From: Paenibacillus pinisoli
GTDB taxonomy: Bacteria; Bacillota; Bacilli; Paenibacillales; Paenibacillaceae
NCBI RefSeq assembly: GCF_003605435.1
Contig: NZ_QXQB01000004.1
Coordinates: forward strand, 62,001 to 126,000
Reading direction: 5' to 3'
DNA length: 64,000 bases
The notes below the pieces were generated by a model. It was not told the origin of the DNA. It did no database searches and saw nothing but the letters and a program-made list of their open reading frames with translations. This document shows positions 35,938 to 43,864 of this stretch, piece after piece. A program made the translations under genes and the position numbers. How positions within the stretch are numbered: position 1 is the first letter of the stretch; the number at the start of each line of letters is the position of its first letter.

Positions 35938-36503
35938 AGAGAGTGCGGATGAAGAAACGGTACGCTCTTGTATTGGTACTAGGTCTACTCGCCATCTTGT
36001 TCTTGAAATCTGATTGGTTAGCAGAATGGATGTATCCGATTTATTATAAGGAAGATATACGGGCAAGCGCATCGAATTACGATCTTGAGCCTCATCTGAT
36101 CGCAGCCATCATACGTGCAGAATCCAATTATGTCACGGGCCGCGAGTCTAAGAAGGGCGCTTTGGGATTAATGCAGATTATGCCGGACACGGCTCATTGG
36201 GTCGTGGAGAGGGCGGGATTCGCCAAGGTGGATGATGACATTTTGCGTCACCGGGCGGATGTAAGTATTGAAGTGGGGGCTTGGTATCTCAATTCCCTGC
36301 ATGCGCAATTCGAGCAAAATCCAGTGGCAGCCGTAGCCGCATACAATGCCGGTCCTGGCAATGTGCGCAAGTGGCTGGATGGCGGAAGCTGGGACGGGAG
36401 CATGAATAGTGTAGGCGACATCCCGTTCGGCGAGACGCGGCACTATGTACAACGGGTCTTTTACTATTATAATAAGTACAAGGATTTGTATCCCCGTTTC
36501 TAG
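35934..36503 (+). CDS. Membrane-anchored lytic transglycosylase (SLT domain)
   Basis: A 189-residue protein. A signal-anchor helix occupies residues ~6-25, followed by an SLT family 1 domain. The catalytic Glu lies in AAIIRAESNY, followed by GALGLMQIMPDTA and VAAYNAGPGNV, the standard transglycosylase motifs. It cuts the glycan strands of peptidoglycan with 1,6-anhydro product. The start at 35934 overlaps the coaE stop (ATGA); ATG 35949 is possible. Confidence 0.88.
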   Translation: MKRVRMKKRYALVLVLGLLAILFLKSDWLAEWMYPIYYKEDIRASASNYDLEPHLIAAIIRAESNYVTGRESKKGALGLMQIMPDTAHWVVERAGFAKVDDDILRHRADVSIEVGAWYLNSLHAQFEQNPVAAVAAYNAGPGNVRKWLDGGSWDGSMNSVGDIPFGETRHYVQRVFYYYNKYKDLYPRF

Positions 36504-36534
36504 GACGCATATGACCATTGAACGTTAAGGAAGC

Positions 36535-36572
36535 CTTGGAGAGCCCATCTCTTCTGGACAAGCTGCTCCAAG
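36535..36572 (+). terminator. Weak terminator-like hairpin after the transglycosylase gene
   Basis: CTTGGAGAGC pairs with GCTGCTCCAAG with one bulge; only a poor ACTTTCGTT follows. It lies between convergent genes. Confidence 0.35.
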
Positions 36573-36599
36573 ACTTTCGTTATTCATACAGATGAATCA

Positions 36600-36815
36600 T
36601 TATTTTGTGCCGGCTAGGGATTGTTCAGCAATTTGAACCAGGCGACGGGTGATGGAACCCCCGATGGAGCCTGCGTCTCTCGTTGCCATGTTGCCATAGT
36701 AGCCGTCTTGTGGGATCGCGATACCCAGCTCTTGTGCAACTTCATATTTCAGTTGGTCCAGAGCTGCTGTCGCTTGCGGTACTACCAATTGGTTGCTGCT
36801 GCGGGATGCGCTCAT
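36600..36815 (-). CDS. Alpha/beta-type small acid-soluble spore protein
   Basis: A 71-residue SASP. The family sequence features are clear: LVVPQATAALDQLKYEVAQE with the germination protease region, then GNMATRDAGSIGGSITRRLVQ. These proteins coat DNA in the dormant spore and protect it from UV. RBS AAGGAGGTGA is ideal. A sigma-G-like promoter lies 30 bp upstream. Direct evidence that the organism forms endospores. Confidence 0.95.
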   Translation of the reverse strand: MSASRSSNQLVVPQATAALDQLKYEVAQELGIAIPQDGYYGNMATRDAGSIGGSITRRLVQIAEQSLAGTK

Positions 36816-36845
36816 TGATGTTCACCTCCTTGCGGTTGGTAACTG

Positions 36846-36874
36846 TATTATGCGCGATATTCCAAAGTTCATTA
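36846..36874 (-). promoter_or_regulatory. Sigma-G-like promoter of the SASP gene
   Basis: On the minus strand, TAATG (-35, one mismatch to GAATG) and CATAATA (-10, full match to CATNMTA) are 17 bp apart. This is the forespore promoter class expected for a SASP gene. Confidence 0.5.
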
Positions 36875-36959
36875 CAGGAAACGAATGGGATTTCATGGAT
36901 TGAGTTAACGTGTAAGGATGTATTCTGATGAAACAGTAAGTTGAAGGGAGGATATCACT

Positions 36960-37439
36960 ATGAAATGTCCGTATTGCGACTATGCGGGAACCAAGGTATT
37001 GGACTCTCGTCCAGCCAACGAAAACAAGTCTATCCGCCGCCGCAGGGAGTGCGAGAAGTGCAACCGCCGCTTCACGACGTTCGAGATGATTGAAGAAACA
37101 CCGCTAATCGTCATCAAAAAAGACGGCAGCCGCGAGGAATTCAGCCGGGACAAAATTCTTCGCGGCCTCATCCGCGCATGCGAGAAGCGCCCCGTGCCAG
37201 TCGAGCGCCTGGAAGTGATCGTCTCCGAGGTGGAGAAGGAGCTTCGCACGACAGCACATGCAGAGGTCGACAGCAGCGAGATCGGCGGCATCGTCATGAG
37301 CCAGCTCTATCCGGTCGACGAAGTAGCCTACGTCCGCTTCGCATCTGTCTATCGCCAATTCAAGGACATCGACATGTTCATGAAGGAGCTCAACAGCCTG
37401 CTGCATAAGCATCCGCTTAATGGCGGGGATAAGGGTTAG
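36960..37439 (+). CDS. nrdR: Transcriptional repressor NrdR
   Basis: A 159-residue protein with an N-terminal zinc ribbon (CPYC and CEKC, with the RRRREC linker) and an ATP-cone domain (~49-139; [19 protein letters not shown]). NrdR binds ATP/dATP and represses ribonucleotide reductase genes. GGAGG lies 9 bp before ATG 36960. Its presence after coaE fits the Bacillus ytcG neighbourhood. Confidence 0.95.
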   Translation: MKCPYCDYAGTKVLDSRPANENKSIRRRRECEKCNRRFTTFEMIEETPLIVIKKDGSREEFSRDKILRGLIRACEKRPVPVERLEVIVSEVEKELRTTAHAEVDSSEIGGIVMSQLYPVDEVAYVRFASVYRQFKDIDMFMKELNSLLHKHPLNGGDKG

Positions 37440-37463
37440 CGCGTGGAATAAAAGCAAATATAG

Positions 37464-37496
37464 AGCGGGGGAGCGTTGGTCTCCCCTGCTTCTTTT
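37464..37496 (+). terminator. Terminator after nrdR
   Basis: AGCGGGGGAG pairs with CTCCCCTGCT (one mismatch) around a 7-nt loop; TCTTTTG follows. Confidence 0.8.
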
Positions 37497-37517
37497 GTTG
37501 AACGAGGTAGAGAAATT

Positions 37518-37694
37518 GAGAAGGCGTATGAGGTAGATCGACATAGTGCCTGCATTATTTATTGAGAAGGCGTGTGAGGCGGATCGAGCATGGTGCCTGC
37601 ATTATTTATTGAGAAGGCGTGTGAGGCGGATTGAGCATGGTGCCTGCATTATTTATTAAGAAGGAGTATAAGCGGAGCGGGCATGATGCCTGCC
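37518..37694 (+). repeat. 47-bp tandem repeat, about 3.8 copies
   Basis: Units at 37518-37563 (46 bp), 37564-37610, 37611-37657 (the last two nearly identical) and a diverged partial copy at 37658-37694. The shared core is GAGAAGGCGTGTGAGGC and TGCCTGCATTATTTATT. It fills the gap between nrdR and the tRNA-Ala promoter. No ORF or known binding site is evident. Confidence 0.85.
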
Positions 37695-37703
37695 AAAAGG
37701 CAA

Positions 37704-37732
37704 TTGACATCGCTTTCCTCCCATGGTATGAT
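37704..37732 (+). promoter_or_regulatory. Sigma-A promoter of tRNA-Ala
   Basis: Consensus TTGACA (37704-37709) and TATGAT (37727-37732) with the ideal 17-bp spacer, 24 bp before the tRNA. Confidence 0.85.
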
Positions 37733-37756
37733 CTATCTTGTCGCTAATTTAATCAC

Positions 37757-37832
37757 GGGGCCATAGCTCAGCTGGGAGAGCGCATCGCTGGCAGCGATGA
37801 GGTCAGGGGTTCGATCCCCCTTGGCTCCACCA
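37757..37832 (+). tRNA. tRNA-Ala (anticodon GGC)
   Basis: A 76-nt tRNA with encoded CCA. Acceptor GGGGCCA/TGGCTCC, D arm GCTC/GAGC, anticodon stem CATCG/CGATG with anticodon GGC at 37790-37792, T arm AGGGG/CCCCC with loop TTCGATC. All stems pair. Its 3' half is repeated at 49903-49952 and, in decayed form, at 51305-51334. Confidence 0.97.
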
Positions 37833-37906
37833 AACACAAACTTCAACACGCCAAGTAACGGCGTGTTTTTTTGTGTTTGATGGAGCCCTTCACGAGGGCG
37901 AACCCC
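37805..37906 (+). repeat. Long inverted repeat joining the tRNA-Ala 3' end to an inverted partial tRNA copy, with terminator core
   Basis: The T arm and acceptor end plus AAACACAAA (to 37840) are mirrored at 37870-37906 by TTTGTGTTT, ATGGAGCC and GGGCGAACCCC, a degenerate reverse complement of the tRNA 3' end. In the centre AACACGCC/GGCGTGTT with T7 (37845-37872) is a rho-independent terminator for the tRNA transcript. The same design with different spacer sequence occurs at 49926-50028. Confidence 0.75.
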
Positions 37907-38149
37907 GGGATTCAGTTCGCGTGCAGGAAGTGATAGGGATGCTTCGAAGAAGAGGCTTCCAACGGACGAGCACGGCGTCCCAATTCACCGCTAAAGACGT
38001 GCGCTGGGAGATTCGGACCGTGTCATCGTCAGGTTGGCTTCGTCAGCATACAATCAGGATTTGGATATTCCATGAAGATACAACGAGGCAATAAGCTGAG
38101 GCATATCCTCTTAGGCCAATAGGCACTATAATTGCCACAAGCTCCAACC

Positions 38150-38331
38150 TAACGGAACAGAACGATCTTATTACGAAGAACAAGACCCAAATTAAAATGT
38201 AACGGAACTCAGCGGCGCTATTTGAGCAATTTGAGGCGAAAAACAAGGCATTTGCATCAATAACGCAGTTGAGTGCCGTTAGAATTTATTTTCGACTAAT
38301 TTGGCCCAAATAAGGCTTCTTAGTTCCGTTA
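38150..38331. repeat. TAACGGAAC nested inverted repeat, copy 1
   Basis: TAACGGAAC at 38150 and 38200 faces GCCGTTA at 38275 and GTTCCGTTA at 38323. The inner and outer pairs nest, giving a long potential hairpin. Highly similar copies lie at 38863-39095 and 50229-50410. Confidence 0.75.
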
Positions 38332-38342
38332 GCCCGATGCAA

Positions 38343-38504
38343 GCATCGCAAACATTCGCCAACATCCAAGGATCGCAAACTTTCGCCAACTTCCAAGCAT
38401 CGCAAACTTTCGCCAACATCCAAGCTTCGCAAACTTTCGCCAACATCCAAGCTTCGCAAACTTTCGCCAACATCCAAGCATCGCAAATTCTCTTCAACAT
38501 TAAG
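38343..38504. repeat. 27-bp tandem repeat, six units
   Basis: Units GCATCGCAAACTTTCGCC... of exactly 27 bp start at 38343, 38370, 38397, 38424, 38451 and 38478; the last is diverged. Read on the minus strand each unit is nine codons (LDVGESLRS-like). The same unit forms the C-terminal end of the nuclease ORFs, so this array is probably the detached tail of a lost nuclease gene. There are no spacers, so it is not a CRISPR. Confidence 0.88.
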
Positions 38505-38862
38505 CTGATAAGTCCAATATCTAAAAATTTAGCCGGCTAGTATCAAATGGTGGAAGCCCGAAGGAGGTGGTTGGCAGCTTTCAAGCAACACCGCCTCTCA
38601 CGATGGGAGATTCGCAAGGGGCGAGTTCAGTTCGTGCGGACAAATGAATCAATGTGCTCCCTTGAATCTGCATATCGGAGAAGCAGTCGTCCCAATCCAC
38701 CGCTAAAAATCGTGCACTGGGAGATTCGCACCATGTCACAGTCGAGTTGGCTTCGTCAGCATACAATCAGGATTCGGAGATCCCATGACGATACAGAGAG
38801 GCAGTAATCCAAGAAGTATCTCTTCTTTCAGCTAAGCTCCATTGATGCCATAAACTCCAACG

Positions 38863-39095
38863 TAACGGAACAGCACGATCTTATTACTATGTACAAGGGC
38901 CAAAGTGAAACTTAACGGAACAGAATGATCTTATTAAGATGAACAAGAGCAAAATTAAAATGTAACGGAACTCAGTGCCGCTATTTGAGCATTTTGAGGT
39001 GATAAACGTAAAAATTTGCATCACTAACGCTTTTGAGTTCCGTTAAAATTTATTCTCGGCTATGTTGGCCTACATAAGGCTTCCTAGTTCCGTTA
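38863..39095. repeat. TAACGGAAC nested inverted repeat, copy 2
   Basis: Three TAACGGAAC boxes (about 38863, 38913, 38962) face two GTTCCGTTA boxes (about 39033 and 39087). The interior closely matches copies 1 and 3. One extra box compared with those copies suggests a local duplication. Confidence 0.75.
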
Positions 39096-39154
39096 GCCCC
39101 ATGCAAGCATTACAAACTCTCGCTAACATACAAATTTCGTAAATTCTCGCCAAT

Positions 39155-39790
39155 TTACAGGCATCGCAAACTCTCGCCAACATTAAGCTGATAAGTCCGA
39201 TACCTTATGTTTCCGCCTGCCACTACTAAATGATTGGCATCTACCAGTTTACGTAATACACTTCGAGCATATCGGTCTGTGACCCGAAGATGTACAGCAA
39301 GTTCATTCGGCGTAAAAGGTCTGAGTTGTCTGCGTGCATATCGAACCGCTTCTGCTTCCATGCAATTCAGCCGGGCATCCAACTCGAATGACAGAAACTT
39401 TCCAATGAACGATAAAATCAGTTGCTTGCAAAATTCCGGTTCTTCACGAATTGACAAGTACGCAATCGGCAAGAAGACCCAATCATCGAGAGACAATAAA
39501 CTTTGTCTGCGGCAAAGATCTCTAAACCTTCGTGTATCCAAATCACGGGCATGCGACCGGTAATCTTGAATTTCAATATCTCCTTTCATATTTCCCGGTA
39601 AGAAAGCCAAATCGAGATACCTGTATCCGTGATTGAAATCACGAACCTCCCATTCGGGATATAAATAATCGAAGTTACCGACTACTGGATACCAAATGGA
39701 ACGCAACATTTCCACCGTCCCGTGGCTTAATCCTTTTTGCAACAATTCGCGTCTTCGGTGATTCTTTTCATGCTCGATCTGATTCTGCAT
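39155..39790 (-). CDS. Vsr/DUF559-like nuclease fused to a C-terminal winged helix (module A2)
   Basis: A 211-residue protein. Residues ~45-125 look like a Vsr/DUF559-type PD-(D/E)xK core: YPEWEVRDF, RYLDLAF (Asp60), then DIEIQDYRSH (Glu73, Gln75, His80), a charged helix DLDTRRFRDLCRRQSLL and DWVFLPIAY. The usual Lys of the (D/E)xK motif is Gln75, so catalysis is uncertain. Residues ~150-200 (TPNELAVHLRVTDRYARSVLRKLV) are a winged helix-turn-helix. The tail NVGESLRCL is one unit of the 27-bp repeat. A strong RBS (AAGGAGGGG at 39824-39832) lies about 33 bp before the first ATG with no usable start between, so the true start is unclear. Differs from the copy at 49849 at about 15 of 211 residues. 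The nuclease call is by pattern and unproven. Confidence 0.65.
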   Translation of the reverse strand: MQNQIEHEKNHRRRELLQKGLSHGTVEMLRSIWYPVVGNFDYLYPEWEVRDFNHGYRYLDLAFLPGNMKGDIEIQDYRSHARDLDTRRFRDLCRRQSLLSLDDWVFLPIAYLSIREEPEFCKQLILSFIGKFLSFELDARLNCMEAEAVRYARRQLRPFTPNELAVHLRVTDRYARSVLRKLVDANHLVVAGGNIRYRTYQLNVGESLRCL

Positions 39791-39841
39791 CCATAACTCA
39801 TACTTTGTCTTAAAGATATACTGCCCCTCCTTATCACTTGA

Positions 39842-39885
39842 AAAATAAAAAAGCCGCTTCGATACATTTTAAGTATCAAAGCGGC
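39842..39885 (-). terminator. Terminator in the leader of the nuclease gene (module A2)
   Basis: On the minus strand GCCGCTTTGATAC/GTATCGAAGCGGC forms a 13-bp stem followed by T6AT5, ending about 10 bp before the AAGGAGGGG RBS. It is oriented to stop transcription entering the nuclease gene. The same hairpin precedes the second copy. Confidence 0.8.
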
Positions 39886-40194
39886 ATGTGCTTCATGTCC
39901 GTTGGTCCGAGTATAGCATTGAAGTCTGTTGTGATTCAAGGTGCATGCAAGAAGGTGTATTGAATTGATAACTTTTCTAAATACTCTGTTGACCAAGTAT
40001 GCGATAGATTGCACCACTGGTAGATCATCTGAATGCGAATTATTTGTTATCTGATGATGATCGATTCTGGGAAAAAATTGATTTGGAGCCACATTTACCA
40101 AGTCCCAACCCCTAGGTAGAACCCATCCATAAATCCCAGATTAACTATCTATTTATGAGATTTTGATATCTGTTATCCTGACTTTCATAATCCC

Positions 40195-40232
40195 AAGAAC
40201 AGCCTGCATTCGCAGGCTGTTCTTTCTGTTTT
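40195..40232 (+). terminator. Strong hairpin terminator upstream of the exopolysaccharide operon
   Basis: AAGAACAGCCTGC pairs perfectly with GCAGGCTGTTCTT across a 4-nt loop; TCTGTTTTG follows. No gene directly precedes it on the plus strand, so it may insulate the operon or be left over from an earlier gene. The 40041-40194 and 40233-40410 stretches show nothing else I can identify. Confidence 0.75.
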
Positions 40233-40410
40233 GCAATGAATAATTATTAGAGTTCTAAAAATTTATTAATGTCGTATAGGCCCAGATTTTATTGAGCGGG
40301 CTTGTCGCCTTATGCTACAGTATTGAGGCGCAGCAAGCGGCTTCAAGCCGACCGATCGTATATATGAATGCTTAACATATGACTAGAATACAGACATGAG
40401 GAAGAGGGCA

Positions 40411-42648
40411 ATGAAAAAGTTATTCAAAAGTGGTTTTTTCAAAATAGGACTTGTTTTTATAATCGCGGGAGGAGCTGTCGCTTATTGGTTGATGCCGCCT
40501 GTGGCAAAGGTAGAAAGCACCGAAATCGGTAAAGGATATAAGGTGAAATTTAAAACGAACGGAACTCAAATTGAACAATTTCAAAACCAGTCATGGAATC
40601 CCTATTTTGCCAAAGGGGTCAATATGGGAGCAGCTGTTCCAGGACATTTCCCCGGCGAGCTTGAGATTTCGAGGGATGACTATATGAGATGGTTTGAAAT
40701 GATTCAAGATATGGGCGCCAACGTCATTCGCGTGTACACCATTCTAAAACCGGAGTTTTACGAAGCTTTGGTCCGGTACAATGAGAAGCATCAGGATAAT
40801 CCGCTCTTTTTCATTCAAGGGGTATGGAGTCCAGAAGAACAATTAATTGCAGGCCAAAACGCCTTTGACCCGAAAGTAAAACAGAAGTTTGAAAAGGAGG
40901 TTCGAGAGGCAGTAGAAGCGGTGTACGGAAATATCGAGCTTGAAGCTGAGGCGCATTCCGGAAAAGCCAGCGGCAATTATGTGTTTAATGCAGGGCCCTA
41001 TCTCATGGGATGGATCGTCGGCACAGAATGGGATCCTATGATGGTGGATAAAACGAATAAGAACAATTCGGGTGCAGCTGATTATAAGGGAGAACATTTT
41101 CAAAGCAAATCTGATGCTAGTCCCTTCGAAAAATGGTTGGCCGAGATGGTCGACATAACAGCCACAACAGAAGCTAAGCACGGATGGCAGCATCCGATCG
41201 CATTCTCGAATTGGGTGACTACCGACCCGCTTGAGCATCCAGGTGAGCCATTAATTACTGAAGATATGGTCAGTGTGGATCCGTCGCATATCGAAGCCGT
41301 AGATTGGGATGCCGGTTATTTTGCCTCCTATCACGTTTACCCGTATTACCCTGATTTCTTTACCTTCGACAAATCGTTTCAAACGATGAAAAATGATAAA
41401 GGTGAAGTGGATAGCTACAAAACCTATCTTCACAAGCTGAAGGAATACCATAATGATATGCCGGTTATGATTACGGAATTTGGAGTTCCCGCCTCACAAG
41501 GCATTGCCCATACAGGCATGCTGGGGCGCAATCAGGGAGGACACGACGACAAAACACAAGGGGAAATGGATGCGGATATGTTCCGGCAAATCCATCAGGA
41601 GGGATACTCCGGCGCGATCTTGTTTACATGGCAGGACGAGTGGTTTAAGAAAACCTGGAACACGTTAAACTACGACATTCCTGACCGGCGGGCTTATTGG
41701 TATAACACGCTCACGAATGAATCGCATTTTGGAATACTCGGTATGTATCCAAGTAAAGATGATGTGATTCACATTGACGGGGATTCATCAGACTGGGACA
41801 AGCTCGATGATGGGGATAAGACTAAGCTAGATATGCAAATGAAAGGTTTTAATGAGATATGGGCTACGCATGATGAAGGATATTTATATCTCTTGGCCAA
41901 GTTAACTGAACCTTTAGATTTAACAGAAAATTCCGTCTATTTAGGATTCGACACATTAAAGGGTGGCAACCGCCATGCACCGCAGCTCCAAGAAAAGACG
42001 CTGGATGAAGGATTGGAAACCTTAATCGAACTCGGAAACAAGGATAAAGGGCAAATGATGATAGCCTCCAATTATGACTTCCATACCCGAATCTATGGCA
42101 AGCTGTCGAAAATATTAGCTTACGATCCAAAACATTTTCAAGACGATAGCGGACTCTTTAACCCATGGAAATTGGTCGTCAATTATTTGCTCGAATATCC
42201 GGATTCCCGTGTCGATCATCCCTTCGGCGATATCGAAGTAGGAAACTTGCTGAGAGGAACTAGCAATCCGCAAGATCCGAACTATAATTCGAAGGCAATG
42301 TGGCAGGCAAAAGGCAATATATTGGAGATTCGTATTCCATGGATGCTGCTAGGATTCAGTGATCCAAGCTCACTCAGCGCCATTAGTTACAAAGATACGG
42401 GAACGAAACAATTCGAATCCGAGAAAGTCGAGGGCGTTCGCATTGTTCCATGGATCGTCCGCAACGATTCGAAGGAAGTTATCGGCCTCGAAGGCAACAA
42501 TCCCTATCCGATATCGAAACTTCCGCTTTACACCTGGAAAAGATGGGAAGATATCGACGTCAAATATGTGGAACGCCCAAAACAAAGTTATTCGATTATG
42601 CAAAAAGCGATGCGTGAAGTGAACCAACCGGTATCCGAGCATAAATAA
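40411..42648 (+). CDS. Membrane-anchored glycoside hydrolase (clan GH-A TIM barrel) with C-terminal sugar-binding-like domain
   Basis: A 745-residue protein. An N-terminal signal-anchor (~8-28) is followed by a TIM barrel (~55-440) of the GH2/GH5 type: FAKGVNMGAAVPG, MGANVIRVYT, the acid/base Glu in GWIVGTEWDP (about 205) and the nucleophile Glu in VMITEFG (about 355). Residues ~450-735 (IHIDGDSSDWDKLDD, DEGYLYLLAKL) resemble a CBM9/DOMON-type sandwich. ATG 40411 has GAGG 9 bp upstream. First gene of the AT-rich exopolysaccharide operon; it would act outside the cell, trimming or releasing the polymer. Exact linkage specificity unknown. Confidence 0.8.
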   Translation: MKKLFKSGFFKIGLVFIIAGGAVAYWLMPPVAKVESTEIGKGYKVKFKTNGTQIEQFQNQSWNPYFAKGVNMGAAVPGHFPGELEISRDDYMRWFEMIQDMGANVIRVYTILKPEFYEALVRYNEKHQDNPLFFIQGVWSPEEQLIAGQNAFDPKVKQKFEKEVREAVEAVYGNIELEAEAHSGKASGNYVFNAGPYLMGWIVGTEWDPMMVDKTNKNNSGAADYKGEHFQSKSDASPFEKWLAEMVDITATTEAKHGWQHPIAFSNWVTTDPLEHPGEPLITEDMVSVDPSHIEAVDWDAGYFASYHVYPYYPDFFTFDKSFQTMKNDKGEVDSYKTYLHKLKEYHNDMPVMITEFGVPASQGIAHTGMLGRNQGGHDDKTQGEMDADMFRQIHQEGYSGAILFTWQDEWFKKTWNTLNYDIPDRRAYWYNTLTNESHFGILGMYPSKDDVIHIDGDSSDWDKLDDGDKTKLDMQMKGFNEIWATHDEGYLYLLAKLTEPLDLTENSVYLGFDTLKGGNRHAPQLQEKTLDEGLETLIELGNKDKGQMMIASNYDFHTRIYGKLSKILAYDPKHFQDDSGLFNPWKLVVNYLLEYPDSRVDHPFGDIEVGNLLRGTSNPQDPNYNSKAMWQAKGNILEIRIPWMLLGFSDPSSLSAISYKDTGTKQFESEKVEGVRIVPWIVRNDSKEVIGLEGNNPYPISKLPLYTWKRWEDIDVKYVERPKQSYSIMQKAMREVNQPVSEHK

Positions 42649-42668
42649 AGGAAGGAAGGATTTTATTT

Positions 42669-43838
42669 GTGTATATCAACTTCGAAGTTGCAGTCAAATT
42701 TTTGTATGTTCTTATTATTTTGAATGTTGTATTCGTCGCCGCGGTTTATGCCATAAAAATCAAAAGGTTGAGAAGAACCAGAATAGAACGCAGGTTTGAG
42801 GTCAAATTCAAAGATTATTTTACCTATGTCCTGGTCAATATCGAAGGAAAAGAACCGCTGCAGGCACCGCCGTTTTCTTTGAACAAAGTAGAACAAGAAA
42901 TATTGCAGGAACGCTTGAATGATATGATCGAAAATTTTACCGGAACACCTCGCGAAAAAGGTAAGGAGCTGTGCCAACGCTTGGGACTGGTGCACTATCA
43001 TCTGGATCGTTTGAAAAAAGGCTCTTATGCTGTGAAAATCGATGCGGCGTATCATTTAGGCTGTATGAGAGTGCAGGAAGCTGTTCCGGATTTACTCCAG
43101 CTTCTCGCAACGCATAAGCTGAATTCTTCCCTCTTTGTCATCGCCCGGTCGATTGCGAAATGCGCTCGCAATGAACAGGATGTGAAGGAAATGGTAAAGC
43201 TCCTTCTGAGCCATAACAAAGGATTTTATGATTTGCTTGTAGACATGATTAAGGAAGCGGATATCGAACATGGGGCGCTGTTTGCTGAATTCATTCAACG
43301 GGATAGCAATGAGTATATCCTAATCGGACTGTGCGGATTGAGAGACTATACCGAGCCGACGGTAGCATCGGCTGTCTATCGTCTCATCGATTCCGAGGAC
43401 AGAATGATTCAATCTATGGCCGTGGAAATCTATTTCAAATCAGTACACTTTATACCTAGAAACGTCGTTCAAAAGCTGCTTCAGCATCCGCTGGATGAAC
43501 TGCGTGTCCTTACGATTGGGGCGATCGCCGATCAGAAGCTGGTTACGTATATCGATGTCATGAAAAACGCATTATTGGATGAAAGCAAGCGAGTATCCGC
43601 TGCCAGTGCGAAAGGGTTATTGCTTCTTGGAGAAGAAGGCATAGCCACATTATGCGGAGTCACTGCAGAAGTAAGAGGGTCAGAGCAAGGGGAATACCTC
43701 CAAATGCTTATTGAGGAAGAACTCAAATTTCTTTCGGTACAGCTCCATGACCTTGTTAAACTAACACGATATAATTCGCTCGCCTACCATTACGAAAAAA
43801 CGCTAGGCAAGAACAAACGAATCTATCGTGTTGTATAG
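42669..43838 (+). CDS. Membrane-anchored HEAT-repeat protein
   Basis: A 389-residue protein with one N-terminal membrane helix (~6-28), a basic KIKRLRRTRIERR segment and then a cytoplasmic helical solenoid. At least six HEAT/PBS-like repeats can be seen, for example AVKIDAAYHLGCMRVQEAVP and LRVLTIGAIADQKLV. No catalytic motif. GTG start with AAGGAAGGA upstream. Its place between the hydrolase and the synthase suggests a scaffold for the synthase at the inner membrane face. Confidence 0.75.
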   Translation: MYINFEVAVKFLYVLIILNVVFVAAVYAIKIKRLRRTRIERRFEVKFKDYFTYVLVNIEGKEPLQAPPFSLNKVEQEILQERLNDMIENFTGTPREKGKELCQRLGLVHYHLDRLKKGSYAVKIDAAYHLGCMRVQEAVPDLLQLLATHKLNSSLFVIARSIAKCARNEQDVKEMVKLLLSHNKGFYDLLVDMIKEADIEHGALFAEFIQRDSNEYILIGLCGLRDYTEPTVASAVYRLIDSEDRMIQSMAVEIYFKSVHFIPRNVVQKLLQHPLDELRVLTIGAIADQKLVTYIDVMKNALLDESKRVSAASAKGLLLLGEEGIATLCGVTAEVRGSEQGEYLQMLIEEELKFLSVQLHDLVKLTRYNSLAYHYEKTLGKNKRIYRVV

Positions 43839-43864
43839 CTTATAGGTTTAGGAGGGAACAAAGC

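Larger units (their letters stand above)
37833..38540. mobile_element. Module A1: decayed copy of a tRNA-Ala-associated repeat module
   Basis: It begins directly after the tRNA CCA. Order: hairpin with inverted tRNA copy; a conserved stretch ending GAGCACGGCGTC; TAACGGAAC inverted repeats (38150-38331); 27-bp tandem repeats (38343-38504). A few dozen bases follow that match the 3' end of the nuclease gene (AACATTAAGCTGATAAGTCC). The rest of the nuclease gene is missing. Small ORFs here (for example 37873-38094) are not convincing genes. The boundary with module A2 near 38540 is approximate. Confidence 0.6.
38541..40040. mobile_element. Module A2: tRNA-Ala-associated module with nuclease gene
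   Basis: The left end has a degenerate inverted tRNA end (TGGTGGAAGCCCGAAGG near 38548). Then come a diverged copy of the A1 body (38600-38850), three-fold TAACGGAAC repeats, a leftward nuclease gene, its leader terminator and a right end near 40001-40040. There GCGATAGATTGCA is shared with module B and is followed by a very decayed tRNA 3' half. Borders are approximate. Confidence 0.55.

Noticed and set aside
38343..38504. CRISPR-like array of evenly spaced short repeats
   Set aside because: The 27-bp units are directly adjacent with no unique spacers, no leader and no cas genes nearby; they are in frame with the nuclease tail.
37873..38807. Two small plus-strand ORFs with similar ends (37873-38094 and 38547-38807)
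   Set aside because: Similarity follows from the repeated module DNA; the N-terminal parts differ, there are no ribosome-binding sites, and the frames run over an inverted tRNA copy.
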